Assembly: GCA_045546315.1 (NCBI GenBank)
Contig: JAZQCN010000091.1
Location: 104,586-168,585, forward strand
Direction of reading: 5' to 3'
Source: RGIG2041 sp045546315
Lineage (GTDB): Bacteria > Bacillota > Clostridia > UBA1381 > UMGS1253
DNA: 64,000 nucleotides
The position numbers were made by a program, and so were the translations under genes. Under the pieces are notes generated by a model. It saw only the letters and a program-made list of their open reading frames with translations. It was not told the origin of the DNA and did no database searches. Numbering within the stretch: position 1 is the stretch's first letter; each line of letters begins with the position of its first letter. This document shows positions 25,457-34,705 of the stretch, in pieces.

Positions 25457-28400
25457 ATGAAAGCAAGCAAAAAAATCTTAAGTGTACTTGTGGCTTTTTT
25501 AATGTTGCTCAGCACGGTAAATATTTCCGTTTTCGCGGAAGATACCGAAACCATTAGCTTTGCGCCGACGGAGGCACCAAAGCCGCTCAGTGTACCGAGT
25601 AAGATGAACACCATTTTAAACGACAGCTTTGAAGACTACAAAAACGATTCTTTTACCTTAAAGCAATTCACTGCCGTCACCGGCAACAAAACCTACATCA
25701 AAATCGAAGACTTTTCGGGCAACAAGGTGCTCAAGTTTTTTAACACGGACACCAAAAAGCACGGCCCGAAAATCGAAAAGAAGCTCGAGGCCGGACTGAA
25801 GAAGGTCTATTTAGAATTTGCTTCGATGAACAATGCGGAAGGTCCGCTCATCGTTGCCCTCTACGACGGCGCAACCGCCAAAACGATTTATACGAAAAAA
25901 ACCGTGAGCGACGGCAAAAACTGGAACTATCATAAATATGAATTCGATTTTGCCGCAATGACGGTTTCTGCAGAGATTGATGGCGAAACCGTGGCGTCAG
26001 GCGTTGACATAAGCGGATTAGCCCTGACGGATACCTCCAAGCTTGTCATTCGCATCAACAGCGGCTTAAGCGGCGGCGGTGTAATCTATTTTGATAATTT
26101 CATTATATACACGCCAAACGCGCTTTCATCGCTTTTCAGCTATGACGGCACCTTCAACTACCAGAATGTAATCGAGCCGAACCCGACAGGGCTGAGCGAA
26201 GCAATGCTGAAAACACATCCGCGCGTACTTGTAACCGACTGGGATGTCATTCGCGAAAAAATTGCGACAGACCCGTACTGCGCAAAGTGGTTTGCAAAAC
26301 TGAAATCGAGTGCAGATACATATGTAAGCAAGAACGAATATATTGAATACAGCGTAAACTCCCGCGGTAACATCAATAACATTGCGGGTAATTACCGCAA
26401 CAAACTCATTATCCTCGGCTTTGTTGCAGGCGTAACCGGCGAAAGAAAATACGCCGACCTTGCGTACAGAGAAATGAAAAACGCGGCTGAAAACTGGCCG
26501 GATTGGGGCGAGAGCACCTGTATGGTCGGCGCGAAGATCATCCGCGGTTATGCTGTTGCCTACGACTGGGCATACCATGTATTTACACCGCAGGAACGCG
26601 CTGAAATTGAAAACATACTTATAAATAAAGCAGCAGCCATCGTAATGAAGCAATACAAAGGTCTGCTCTCCAACGGCTACACAGTGCTTCATGCATACCA
26701 CAACCAGGCGATGGGCGTACAGACCGACTATGTTATGTTCGCAATCGCAATCAACGATCTCGTGCCGAACGTTTCGGAATATATCTTCCGCGAGATTTCC
26801 CAGAATCTGCCGAACACCTTCGTAGAAATCTCCGACGACGGCGGTTTTTCGGAATCCATGGAATACTGGAACTACGGCGTCGGCAACCTGATTGCCAGCG
26901 TTGCAAGCCTTGAAGAATGCATCGCACCGGGCAAAACCTTGCCGGATTGCTTAAACTTCGCACTTCAGGCAAACTTTGCACAGACACCTGACCACGTCAT
27001 TTACTATGACGGTGCAACAAAATGCTTTAACTATAATGCATCCACCTGTGGTCGTGTTTCGTCCCCTGCCTTTTTAAGAATTGCAGACAGATATGACCAG
27101 CCGCAGTACGCATGGTATGAACTGACGAAAAATCAGAGTGATCCATCTATGCTCTACGGCGGCATGGATGCCTGCGTAGCGATTGTGTACTACAATCCGG
27201 AAAAGGTAAGCTCTGCAGACTTTGTACTCGATAAGTTCTACAAAAACGACCGCCAGTACGGTCCGAACGGTATCTCGATGCGTTCGAGCTGGGACAGAGA
27301 AACAATGCTCTTTGCGGCAATGCAGGGTGGCGACAACGAAACCTTCCACGCCTACAACGGTCTCGGTACTTTCGTACTCGACTGGGAGGGCGAGCGTTTT
27401 GCACTTTTAACCGGTAAAGACTCCGTTTCCAACACCTACACAATCGAAAGCGGTTACGACGGCGAAGGTACGGACTACTATTACAGAAGAACAGAAGGTA
27501 ATAACACCATTACCATCAATCCGGATTCAGGTCCGGGACAGAAAAACGACGGTTTCGCAGTATTGCTCGACTCCGATTCTGCAGAAAACGGTTCTTACGG
27601 CATTTTAGATATGACGCGTACACGCGATGACTTAAACAAGCATCACCGCGGTATGATGATGACAAACAACCGTACAAGAATCGTCATGCAGGACGAAATT
27701 TCGACAAAAGTTCCGTCCGAAGTTTACTGGTTTATGCACACCAATGCCGACATCACCCTTTCCGCTGACGGCAAGGGTGCACTCCTGGAAATCAACGGTA
27801 AGAGATTGTATGTGAGAATCAACGCAGGTCCAACGGATACAGCATTTTCCGTTATGCCGATTGAGCCGCTTCCGACGAGCCCGAATCCGCCAAAGCAGAA
27901 GGGCGAGTTCATGGCAGCTTACACCGGCGATAAAAAGCTTGCAATTCACGTAAACAACATCACAGAAATGACGCTGAGCGTAGAATTTATTCCGCTGCGC
28001 GCAGGCGAAGGCATCCCGAATGATGTAACAGTGGTAACGCCGATGGCAGACTGGAGTGTAAACAAAGGCGAAACAAAGCGCATCGAGGAACGCCTCGGCA
28101 ACGTAGTCGCACTCAAGCTCGGCTCCCCTGCCGCATATGCAAAGGGCGTACGTACGTATGTAGATACCGCCAACAAGGATGTTTATCCGTTTACGGAAAA
28201 CAGCAGAACACTCGTACCGGTAAGATTTATTGCCGAAAACTTCGGTGCAAGAGTAGACTGGACAGAGGCAACACAGACTGTAGATATCACCTGCGGCGAC
28301 AATGTCATCCGTATGGTACTCGGCTCCAAGGAAATGAATGTGAACGGACAAACCGTAATGTTGGATGTTCCGGCACAGACGTATAACGACAGAACACTCA

Positions 28401-29509
28401 TCCCGCTTCGCGCACTTGCAGAAGCACTCGGTAAGAAGGTATTCTGGGATGACAGAGGTCTTATCATAATTTCCGATGAAGATATTGCCTACAGTGAAAA
28501 TACAATTGCAGATGCCTGCAAGATGCTCGACATCCGCGTTCTTGCCGGCGCAAACGAAATCAGCTTCCGTCCGGAAATGAAAGACTACTACGTCAATGCG
28601 CCTGCCGGCGAGGTTACCGCTTTGACAAACGGTAGCGCATACGCAGTTTCCATAGCGCAGGGCAACCCGGCTGTAGTGACAATCGATGGCGTAAACTACA
28701 ATGTTCACTTTACACCAAATCCGTTTGAAGGCATTGCAGGCACCGGTGGTGCAGGCTCTATTTCCAAGATGGAATTGCTTGTAGCAGGCAGCACCGGCAT
28801 TCCGGATCACCCGACCTCCATTCAGATTATGGACATCGACTCCTCCACCGGCTGGGGCAAATATCCGAAGTGGGGTATCGCAGACGGCGTAATTTCCTCC
28901 GGTATGGAAAACAGATGGACAGGCGAAGGCAAACAATGGATCAGCTTTGACTTTGGCGAAGCAAAGCCGCTGCACTCCTTTGCACTTTCAACCACCGGCT
29001 CCAACAAGCGTGCATTTACATTAAGCGTGGATATCTCCGACGACGGCAAGACATGGACAACACTTCTGCCAAGCATTACAACCGAGCTTAAAGATGGTCC
29101 GACCGTGTTTGCACTCGGCGATGTACGTGCAAGATATGTACGATTCAACACCATCTCCAACAGCGATGGCAGCGCATATAACAGCTACGCAGAAGTCCGT
29201 TTCTATGCAGATGCTACAATGGAAGCAGAAGACCAGAAGGCATGGAATGCCATCTTCAAGCTTTCCGATACGGAAGGCAAGGTCGGCGACACAATGACCG
29301 TGAACATCTCTGCAACCGATCCTGCAGGCGCGGCGGTAGACCTGAGCACATATACGGTAACTTATGCAAGCTCGGATGCTTCTATCATCAGTATTGATGC
29401 AAACGGCACATGCACTTTAAAGAAAGCCGGTACCGCTATAATTACGGCAACCGCTGTTCGAAAAGGCGCCCTTCCGAAAACAGCAGAAATCACAATTCTC
29501 GTAAAATAA
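25457..29509 (+). CDS. Secreted multidomain heparinase II/III-like polysaccharide lyase
   Basis: A 1350-residue exported protein. The signal peptide (1-27, ending VFA) is followed by a beta-sandwich region (~50-220). Next is an alpha/alpha-barrel and heparinase-II/III-like region (~245-880) that includes HPRVLVTDWDVIREKI, LHAYHNQAMG near 411 and ISDDGGFSESMEYWNYG near 457, plus ETFHAYNGLGTFVLDWEGE near 627 in the C-terminal sandwich. A copper-amine-oxidase N-terminal-like domain with paired TLVPVRF/TLIPLRA repeats follows (~890-1008), then a discoidin (F5/8 C) carbohydrate-binding module (~1125-1250) and a BIG2 Ig-like domain (~1260-1350). The likely substrate is a uronic acid-containing polysaccharide; which one is unknown. 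A strong AGGAGG site precedes the ATG. No sortase or SLH anchor is seen. Confidence 0.85.
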   Translation: MKASKKILSVLVAFLMLLSTVNISVFAEDTETISFAPTEAPKPLSVPSKMNTILNDSFEDYKNDSFTLKQFTAVTGNKTYIKIEDFSGNKVLKFFNTDTKKHGPKIEKKLEAGLKKVYLEFASMNNAEGPLIVALYDGATAKTIYTKKTVSDGKNWNYHKYEFDFAAMTVSAEIDGETVASGVDISGLALTDTSKLVIRINSGLSGGGVIYFDNFIIYTPNALSSLFSYDGTFNYQNVIEPNPTGLSEAMLKTHPRVLVTDWDVIREKIATDPYCAKWFAKLKSSADTYVSKNEYIEYSVNSRGNINNIAGNYRNKLIILGFVAGVTGERKYADLAYREMKNAAENWPDWGESTCMVGAKIIRGYAVAYDWAYHVFTPQERAEIENILINKAAAIVMKQYKGLLSNGYTVLHAYHNQAMGVQTDYVMFAIAINDLVPNVSEYIFREISQNLPNTFVEISDDGGFSESMEYWNYGVGNLIASVASLEECIAPGKTLPDCLNFALQANFAQTPDHVIYYDGATKCFNYNASTCGRVSSPAFLRIADRYDQPQYAWYELTKNQSDPSMLYGGMDACVAIVYYNPEKVSSADFVLDKFYKNDRQYGPNGISMRSSWDRETMLFAAMQGGDNETFHAYNGLGTFVLDWEGERFALLTGKDSVSNTYTIESGYDGEGTDYYYRRTEGNNTITINPDSGPGQKNDGFAVLLDSDSAENGSYGILDMTRTRDDLNKHHRGMMMTNNRTRIVMQDEISTKVPSEVYWFMHTNADITLSADGKGALLEINGKRLYVRINAGPTDTAFSVMPIEPLPTSPNPPKQKGEFMAAYTGDKKLAIHVNNITEMTLSVEFIPLRAGEGIPNDVTVVTPMADWSVNKGETKRIEERLGNVVALKLGSPAAYAKGVRTYVDTANKDVYPFTENSRTLVPVRFIAENFGARVDWTEATQTVDITCGDNVIRMVLGSKEMNVNGQTVMLDVPAQTYNDRTLIPLRALAEALGKKVFWDDRGLIIISDEDIAYSENTIADACKMLDIRVLAGANEISFRPEMKDYYVNAPAGEVTALTNGSAYAVSIAQGNPAVVTIDGVNYNVHFTPNPFEGIAGTGGAGSISKMELLVAGSTGIPDHPTSIQIMDIDSSTGWGKYPKWGIADGVISSGMENRWTGEGKQWISFDFGEAKPLHSFALSTTGSNKRAFTLSVDISDDGKTWTTLLPSITTELKDGPTVFALGDVRARYVRFNTISNSDGSAYNSYAEVRFYADATMEAEDQKAWNAIFKLSDTEGKVGDTMTVNISATDPAGAAVDLSTYTVTYASSDASIISIDANGTCTLKKAGTAIITATAVRKGALPKTAEITILVK

Positions 29510-29515
29510 AAATGA

Positions 29516-29548
29516 GCGGTGTGGAAAATTTCCACACCGCCTTTTTCA
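29516..29548. terminator. Bidirectional terminator after the lyase-like gene
   Basis: 12-bp stem GCGGTGTGGAAA / TTTCCACACCGC with T tracts on both sides, shared with the convergent MBL gene. Confidence 0.88.
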
Positions 29549-29555
29549 GTTTGCT

Positions 29556-30437
29556 TTAAAATAAGTTTGCTTCCTCTGCAATCGATAAACCGTCGTAAGC
29601 GACCTTTACATCGTATGGCACATCGAGCTCTTTCCAGTACTGCTCAAGCTCCGCGTGCGTTTTATATACGCCGCAAATGTGCGTTATGTAAATAAGCGTG
29701 TCTTTCTCAATTGTACCCTGCGCCCAAAGTCGGTCCAGCGTCAGCTGTTCCATATGCAAATTCATATGACCGCCCGGGTATTCCGTTTCCGTCATAAATG
29801 TACATTCGCCGATAAGCAAATCAAGCTTTACATCTTTAAGGTATTCAAAGGTTTCCTCGACATAGATGCCGGAATCCACCGCATAATACATCTTTTTGCC
29901 GCTCGGGAATTCGATTAAGTAGTTCGCTGAATGTGCCTCATAATTCGTCGTATGATGGCCCTTCAGCGGCGTTACCTTATATTTGCCGACCTGCACTGTC
30001 TTATAAAACTCTAATTCGTGCAGCTCTACAACATCCGGGTTGCAGCGCGGGTCGTTTGCAAAGCGCGCAAGCCCCTTTTCCATTTTTGCCTTACCGCCCG
30101 GCGCAAAATACATATGCAGCTTATGGGTCGGCTTATCCTCGCCCTTGACCACCATACGGTACCAGTACAGATAATCGTCGCAGTGGTCGTGGTGCGTATG
30201 CGTAAATAAAATATGCTCCAAATCAAAAATGTCTTCGCGATAGTGCATCGACTGTGCCGCAAAATCGGCACCTGCGTCGATGAAAACCTGATCGTCTATG
30301 CGAAAGCAGGAGCGTGTGCGCACATCCTTGCCGCCGTGCTCGCGCGCATACTCGCACACTCTGCAGCGGCAAAACGGCGCCGGAATCCCTTCGCCGCCCG
30401 AAGTTCCCCAAAATCGCATTTTCTGATTTTCTCTCAT
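29556..30437 (-). CDS. PhnP-like MBL-fold metallohydrolase
   Basis: A cytoplasmic metallo-beta-lactamase-fold hydrolase, 293 residues. The metal motif is H80-T-H82-H-D84-H85, and a CRCRVC cluster (C23, C25, C28) matches the extra structural zinc site of PhnP-type phosphodiesterases. Later ligands include GHHTTNYE and the acidic SGIY and GECTF regions. PhnP cleaves cyclic ribose phosphates in phosphonate breakdown, but no phn genes are nearby, so the substrate is open. It is 14 bases downstream of the small exporter gene and likely co-transcribed. Confidence 0.82.
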   Translation of the reverse strand: MRENQKMRFWGTSGGEGIPAPFCRCRVCEYAREHGGKDVRTRSCFRIDDQVFIDAGADFAAQSMHYREDIFDLEHILFTHTHHDHCDDYLYWYRMVVKGEDKPTHKLHMYFAPGGKAKMEKGLARFANDPRCNPDVVELHELEFYKTVQVGKYKVTPLKGHHTTNYEAHSANYLIEFPSGKKMYYAVDSGIYVEETFEYLKDVKLDLLIGECTFMTETEYPGGHMNLHMEQLTLDRLWAQGTIEKDTLIYITHICGVYKTHAELEQYWKELDVPYDVKVAYDGLSIAEEANLF

Positions 30438-30451
30438 CGCTGTTCTCCCCT

Positions 30452-30943
30452 TTAACTAAAAATCGTAAATCCAAAAAATGTAACCGTTGTTACAATCATT
30501 GCCGCAGTAATAACGCCGATTGCCACGGAAGGAAAGGCTTTTTTGAGCGGCATATCCATCATCGCTGCTATAAGCGCGCCCGTCCACGCACCTGTGCCCG
30601 GCAGCGGAATCGCAACAAAAAGAAACAAGCCCCAAAAGGCATATTTTTCTACAGTCGCTCTGTTCTTTTCCGCACGCTGCTCCAATTTGGTTACAAACCC
30701 GTCAAGCTTCGGCATTACCTTGCGAATCCACGCAAAGATTGCTTTGATAAACAGAATGATAAACGGCACCGGAAGGATGTTTCCAATCAGCGACACCGAA
30801 ACGGAAACCAAATACGGCAGCCCCAAGCCAACGCCAATCGGAATCGCACCGCGCAGCTCAATGACCGGTATCATAGAGACAAACAGCGTCGTTAATATCT
30901 TTCCGATAAAATTCTCTGTAAAAAACGAAATGATTGCTCCCAA
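30452..30943 (-). CDS. Small multidrug export protein (COG2426 family)
   Basis: A membrane protein of about 163 residues with the family signature MIPVIELRGAIPIGVGLGLP and four to five hydrophobic segments. I favour the TTG at 30943 as start because AGGAGA lies seven bases upstream, and the best -10 box (30975-30980) would leave almost no leader for the ATG at 30964. The ATG start would add seven residues. The family name comes from weak export evidence; true function is unsure. Confidence 0.75.
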   Translation of the reverse strand: MGAIISFFTENFIGKILTTLFVSMIPVIELRGAIPIGVGLGLPYLVSVSVSLIGNILPVPFIILFIKAIFAWIRKVMPKLDGFVTKLEQRAEKNRATVEKYAFWGLFLFVAIPLPGTGAWTGALIAAMMDMPLKKAFPSVAIGVITAAMIVTTVTFFGFTIFS

Positions 30944-31038
30944 TGTGCATTCTCCTAAATTCATATTCTAAATTATTATATATGATTTTCAAGGAAAAGA
31001 AAAGACCTTTTTGTATTTTCTTTTAAAGAGACAAAACA

Positions 31039-31069
31039 AAAAGCTCTGAACAGAGCGTTCAGAGCTTTT
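31039..31069 (-). terminator. Terminator after the GH99/WbsX-like gene
   Basis: 11-bp stem AAGCTCTGAAC / GTTCAGAGCTT; on the minus strand it is followed by TTTTGTTTTGT. It closes the isomerase-WbsX operon. Confidence 0.85.
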
Positions 31070-31075
31070 AATGAC

Positions 31076-32263
31076 TTATTCCTCATACGGACCGAAGCCG
31101 AGCACCTCCGGCGTGCGGTAATCCGGCAGGTTGTCGCACGCGGTATATACCTCACGCACCGCCTGCAGATACTTAAAGCCGTTTTTCGCGCAAGGCGAGA
31201 TAAAATGCCCCTCACCCCACTCGTTCCAGTTATCGAGTACAACATATTTTTTGCCGATATCGCCTTCCGGCAAGGTATCAATAATCGTCTTGCACTTTGC
31301 AAGCAAGGTCTTGTATTCACTGTGCGACAAGCACCATTGCAGCTCGCCGTTTGAAAGCTTTGTTCTGCCGAAGGTATTTAGCCACTTCTCCGTTGCATCG
31401 CGCGAAACGGAATTGGTAAACATACAAAAGCCCGGAAAGCTTTCTATGCGCTCTTTGATGCGCGCCTGTTCAAATTCGATGACAAACTCGGACGGCAGAC
31501 AAACCGTATTTAAATACTCTGCGTACATTTCCGCCGTCACATCCGCCTTTTCCGGATACCAGCCATACTGGAAGGCACAGTCAAAGCCGGCACTTTTAAG
31601 GTGCGCAAGCTCGGATAAATCCGGGCGGTATTGCTCGCAGGCAAACAAAATACCATCAAAGCCGTATGCTCTGATTTTTTCATTTGCCAGCGCAAAGCCT
31701 TCGGCACATTTTTGTGCCGAGCCAAATGCCGCAACAAGTGTATTCGGGTCGTATACATACACAATCGGCTTGCCGTTTATCTTCATATACCCCGGGTCTG
31801 TAAAATAGTTTTCCACCCAGAACGGCAACAGGTGATTCACCAAATCGTCAGCATCCGAAACCGCGCCCCAGGTTTTCTGGCACTCCCACATAATGGCATA
31901 GTCCATATATTCGCGGAATTTCGCCTTTTTATACACCTCATGGATGATGTGCGCCAGTCTTAAATCCTTGCGCGTTACCGGCTTACCCTCGTTGGATTTA
32001 TAGCGGTACCAGCAAAACAGAAAGCAGTTGATGCCGTGCTCACACGCCCACTTGATTTCCCAATCCATCACCTCGGGATTGTTTTCATTGTAGTAGCCAA
32101 GCATCGGGCGGCGCTCCGGATACAGCTTCATATCCTCCATGCCCTTGTGCGACACATCGCCGTCTTTATCCCAGCCGGGATAATAGTGGCAGGCGATGTA
32201 GTAATCGCTGCTGACGCGCTCCGGCGCCGGAATATAGTCATACAGCCGTGCCATTGCCTTCAC
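31076..32263 (-). CDS. GH99-like / WbsX-family glycan-processing protein
   Basis: A 395-residue protein of the glycosyltransferase WbsX / GH99-like family. Features: YYIACHYYPGW near residue 20, RRPMLGYYNENNPEVMDWEIKWACEHGINCFLFCWY, DYAIMWE, and the C-terminal LDNWNEWGEGHFISP. The last motif and the barrel pattern resemble endo-mannosidase-like GH99 enzymes; the family is also found in O-antigen clusters. It has no signal peptide, so it would act in the cytoplasm on imported saccharides if it is a hydrolase. It follows the isomerase gene by nine bases. ATG at 32254 is an alternative start. Confidence 0.8.
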   Translation of the reverse strand: MKAMARLYDYIPAPERVSSDYYIACHYYPGWDKDGDVSHKGMEDMKLYPERRPMLGYYNENNPEVMDWEIKWACEHGINCFLFCWYRYKSNEGKPVTRKDLRLAHIIHEVYKKAKFREYMDYAIMWECQKTWGAVSDADDLVNHLLPFWVENYFTDPGYMKINGKPIVYVYDPNTLVAAFGSAQKCAEGFALANEKIRAYGFDGILFACEQYRPDLSELAHLKSAGFDCAFQYGWYPEKADVTAEMYAEYLNTVCLPSEFVIEFEQARIKERIESFPGFCMFTNSVSRDATEKWLNTFGRTKLSNGELQWCLSHSEYKTLLAKCKTIIDTLPEGDIGKKYVVLDNWNEWGEGHFISPCAKNGFKYLQAVREVYTACDNLPDYRTPEVLGFGPYEE

Positions 32264-32272
32264 CCCTCAAAA

Positions 32273-33718
32273 CTATCTTACGATAACAGCTTCAATGCCT
32301 AAAATGTCTGCAATCTTCTTAATCGTATCTGCGTGATGACCGATACCGAGCGCATAGTGGTGTGTCGGTCCTTCCATAACCCAACGCTTGATAAATTCCT
32401 TCGTGGTCGGCTCAAAGAAGCCGCGTGTGTTGGTGTTGCCCGTTGGCGGAATCGGGCCCGCCTTGGATTCGCCCTCACCGATGACAAACTTGAACTTGCC
32501 GTCATAGGTTTGAGTGATGCCGAGCATCGTAATCGGTCCTTCCTTTAATTTAAATTCAACCGATGCACCCGCACCCGGCTTGCCGTGATACTTCGTTAAG
32601 CTGCGCAATACCGGCTTGCCGTTTGCAATGCGCAGATGGTGCGGTCCGTCGTGACCAACCAAGATAAAATCCTCCTTAAAGTCGAACGGATGGAACTCCG
32701 CAAAGCTGCCGCCGATGTCGAGGCGGTCCATAATCAGCATTGCAATGCAGGTCTTTAAGTCAAATTCGCCGCACATCGGAATGCCCTGCGCATTTAAGAT
32801 GGAGTTGCCGACGATAAAGGTCGTTGCAACCTTTCTTTGTACACTGTCCTCCATACCCTCATAGTAGTATGCAAGACCGGTTAAGTTGTACTTTTCAACA
32901 AACTTATCGAGTGCAACTGCGCTCTTTGCCGCCTGATACAAATCCGCATCGGTCAGCTTCATGGTTACCGGGTCGCTCTTCGGGTCCGGCATATCGAATT
33001 CTGCGCGAATCAAATCGGTCTTTGCCTCGATTTCTGCTTCGGTTACGGTGTTATACAGCTCGACAACATCGTCAATCTCTAAAAGCGGTACATGTACGCC
33101 AAAAGCGGCAGAAACCGCCGTCGGGTCTGCGTGCATATCGTACATTGCCTCGAGTACATGCCCCATCAGACCGATGCGCGCACCCTTTAAGGAACGCAGC
33201 ACCTTTGCAATCGAGCACCACTCTTCTACTTCCTTGTCTGCCTCAGCATCGTTATAGAGCGTGCCGATAATCACATCGTTTACCTGCTTACCCATGCGAA
33301 TCGCTACGCCCGTAAACTCCGGTACGGAACAAATATTATCGTTTTCAAGCTGCATAAAGGTGCTTGCCTTTGTGTAGTCCATTGCCTCTCTCGGCTGCAG
33401 CGCAACGAGCACCATCGGCTTGTTCACCGCGCGCACAATCGGCGCAAACACGGACGAGGTTGCATAAGTCACCATATTGCAGAATACCACATCCACATCC
33501 GCCGCTAAAATTGCATCTGCTGCAGCATATGCCTTTTCGCTCGAGTCGACCATACCGAAGTCAATGACTTCAACACCGAAGCCTTCTGTTTTCTTACAAA
33601 AATCCTTATGATAGCCCATGATGTTGTCTAAAAGACCTTCAAACTGGTCCCAGTAGGTTGCGTGTGCCACAGCAAACACACCAATGCGGGCTGTTAACTT
33701 CTTTTTTCTTTCAATCAT
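32273..33718 (-). CDS. L-arabinose/L-fucose isomerase-family protein
   Basis: A 481-residue sugar isomerase of the arabinose/fucose isomerase superfamily. It shows an N-terminal Rossmann-like half (ADVDVVFCNMVTYATSS), a central domain with GLMGHVLEAMYDMHAD, and C-terminal metal-site candidates E in CGEFDLKT and His in GHDGPHH and MEGPTHHYALGIGHHAD. The sugar cannot be read from sequence; the neighbours (alpha-L-rhamnosidase, AraC regulator) point to a deoxysugar or arabinose. ATG 33718 is chosen because GGAGG lies eight bases upstream; the frame opens seven codons earlier. No kinase or aldolase partner is present in the window. Confidence 0.8.
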   Translation of the reverse strand: MIERKKKLTARIGVFAVAHATYWDQFEGLLDNIMGYHKDFCKKTEGFGVEVIDFGMVDSSEKAYAAADAILAADVDVVFCNMVTYATSSVFAPIVRAVNKPMVLVALQPREAMDYTKASTFMQLENDNICSVPEFTGVAIRMGKQVNDVIIGTLYNDAEADKEVEEWCSIAKVLRSLKGARIGLMGHVLEAMYDMHADPTAVSAAFGVHVPLLEIDDVVELYNTVTEAEIEAKTDLIRAEFDMPDPKSDPVTMKLTDADLYQAAKSAVALDKFVEKYNLTGLAYYYEGMEDSVQRKVATTFIVGNSILNAQGIPMCGEFDLKTCIAMLIMDRLDIGGSFAEFHPFDFKEDFILVGHDGPHHLRIANGKPVLRSLTKYHGKPGAGASVEFKLKEGPITMLGITQTYDGKFKFVIGEGESKAGPIPPTGNTNTRGFFEPTTKEFIKRWVMEGPTHHYALGIGHHADTIKKIADILGIEAVIVR

Positions 33719-33742
33719 TGTAAATACCTCCGTTTGCATTTT

Positions 33743-33755
33743 TCGAAAATAAACC
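33743..33755 (+). promoter_or_regulatory. Candidate AraC-type operator half, copy 1
   Basis: TCGAAAATAAACC, between the isomerase start and the AraC promoter. It is a weaker copy of a motif found twice more at 37185-37221 and once at 33817. Confidence 0.35.
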
Positions 33756-33763
33756 TTACACTA

Positions 33764-33792
33764 TTGATTTTAAACTTATAAATTGCTATAAT
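33764..33792 (+). promoter_or_regulatory. Promoter of the AraC regulator gene
   Basis: TTGATT, 17-base spacer, TATAAT. The operator-like motif at 33817 lies in the leader between this promoter and the ATG, a position suited to autorepression. Confidence 0.75.
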
Positions 33793-33816
33793 CTATATAC
33801 AAAGTAAACTTTTATT

Positions 33817-33830
33817 TGGAGAAAATAAAC
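33817..33830 (+). promoter_or_regulatory. Candidate AraC-type operator, copy 2
   Basis: TGGAGAAAATAAAC, 74 bases (about seven helical turns) from copy 1 and nearly identical to the pair at 37185-37221. Confidence 0.5.
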
Positions 33831-33847
33831 TTTTTCGGAGGCAAAAT

Positions 33848-34687
33848 ATGCTTGTACGCGAAATTCAGCCTTATATCCGCCTTGCGCACAGCTTCAGCGA
33901 TGCGGAATTTATAAAGAAAACTGCCTGCACCGCCGACAACCGTTTGTTCTATATCTTGGAAGGCAGCTGCGATATTGCAGTCAATCATATAACATATACC
34001 GCGCATCCCGGCAGCGTGCTATTGTTGCCGCGCGGCACCCTCTATAAGCTGTCGAAAGCACCGGCAAAGATCATCGGTATCAATTTCGATTACCACTTTG
34101 ACGAAAATACCAACACACGCTTGCTGCACCCGATGTTCGAAAACCAGATTCGAAAGCCGCTCGGCATTGAACAGCCTTTCGAGGATGCCCCCGCATTAGA
34201 AAAGCCGATTCTTCTCCACGAGGCGGACAGTCTTTATCCAAAGCTGCGCGAAATTTGCGAAGTGTTTGAAAAGCAAAAGCTCTATGCCGACCGCATTTGT
34301 GCAGGACTTTTAATCGCGGTCATTTCGGAAATTCTGCTTTTGCAAGCTGCCCCGCAGCAAAGCGAAAACCTGGTTGATGCAATTATTGACTACATCGCCG
34401 AAAACTACGCGCGTGCATTAAACAACGCCGCCATCGGCAACAAATTCGGCTATCACCCCAACTACATCAATCGCCTTTTCGTAAAACAGACCGGGCTTTC
34501 CCTGCACCGTTATATTCTAAACTTCCGCATTTCGCAGGCTGTCACGCAGCTGTTTTACACAAAGCTGACGCTCAGCGAAATCGCGCAAAGCTGCGGTTTT
34601 CCGGACTATGCATACTTTTCAAGAGTATTTAAACAGCAGCACGGCATCAGCCCGTCCGAATACAGAAAAAAAGCACCCTTGGCGTAA
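33848..34687 (+). CDS. AraC-family transcriptional regulator
   Basis: A 279-residue regulator. The N-terminal ~140 residues form a cupin-like sugar-sensing domain (FYILEGSCDIAVN, then HPGSVLLLPRGTLYKL). The C-terminal ~100 hold two HTH motifs (NAAIGNKFGYHPNYINRLF and LSEIAQSCGFPDYAYFSRVF) ending GISPSEYRKK, typical of AraC/XylS activators. A CGGAGG site precedes the ATG. It is divergent from the isomerase-WbsX operon and convergent with the unrecognised glycosidase-like gene. Shared motifs at both divergent promoters suggest it controls the whole 31-41 kb block. Confidence 0.93.
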   Translation: MLVREIQPYIRLAHSFSDAEFIKKTACTADNRLFYILEGSCDIAVNHITYTAHPGSVLLLPRGTLYKLSKAPAKIIGINFDYHFDENTNTRLLHPMFENQIRKPLGIEQPFEDAPALEKPILLHEADSLYPKLREICEVFEKQKLYADRICAGLLIAVISEILLLQAAPQQSENLVDAIIDYIAENYARALNNAAIGNKFGYHPNYINRLFVKQTGLSLHRYILNFRISQAVTQLFYTKLTLSEIAQSCGFPDYAYFSRVFKQQHGISPSEYRKKAPLA

Positions 34688-34703
34688 CGCCAAAGGTGCT
34701 TTT
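34669..34703. terminator. Bidirectional terminator between araC-type gene and the 809-residue gene
   Basis: Stem AAAAGCACC-C-TTGGCG / CGCCAA-A-GGTGCTTTT with loop TAA and one internal mismatch. It begins inside the AraC coding end. Confidence 0.87.
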
Positions 34704-34705
34704 CA

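Noticed and set aside
27632..28975. 447-codon minus-strand open frame inside the secreted lyase-like gene
   Set aside because: Cys-rich shadow without a ribosome site; the plus-strand frame has clear domains across the whole span.
32273..33718. Assignment of the isomerase as L-rhamnose isomerase
   Set aside because: The sequence belongs to the arabinose/fucose isomerase superfamily and not to the RhaA fold, despite the rhamnosidase nearby.
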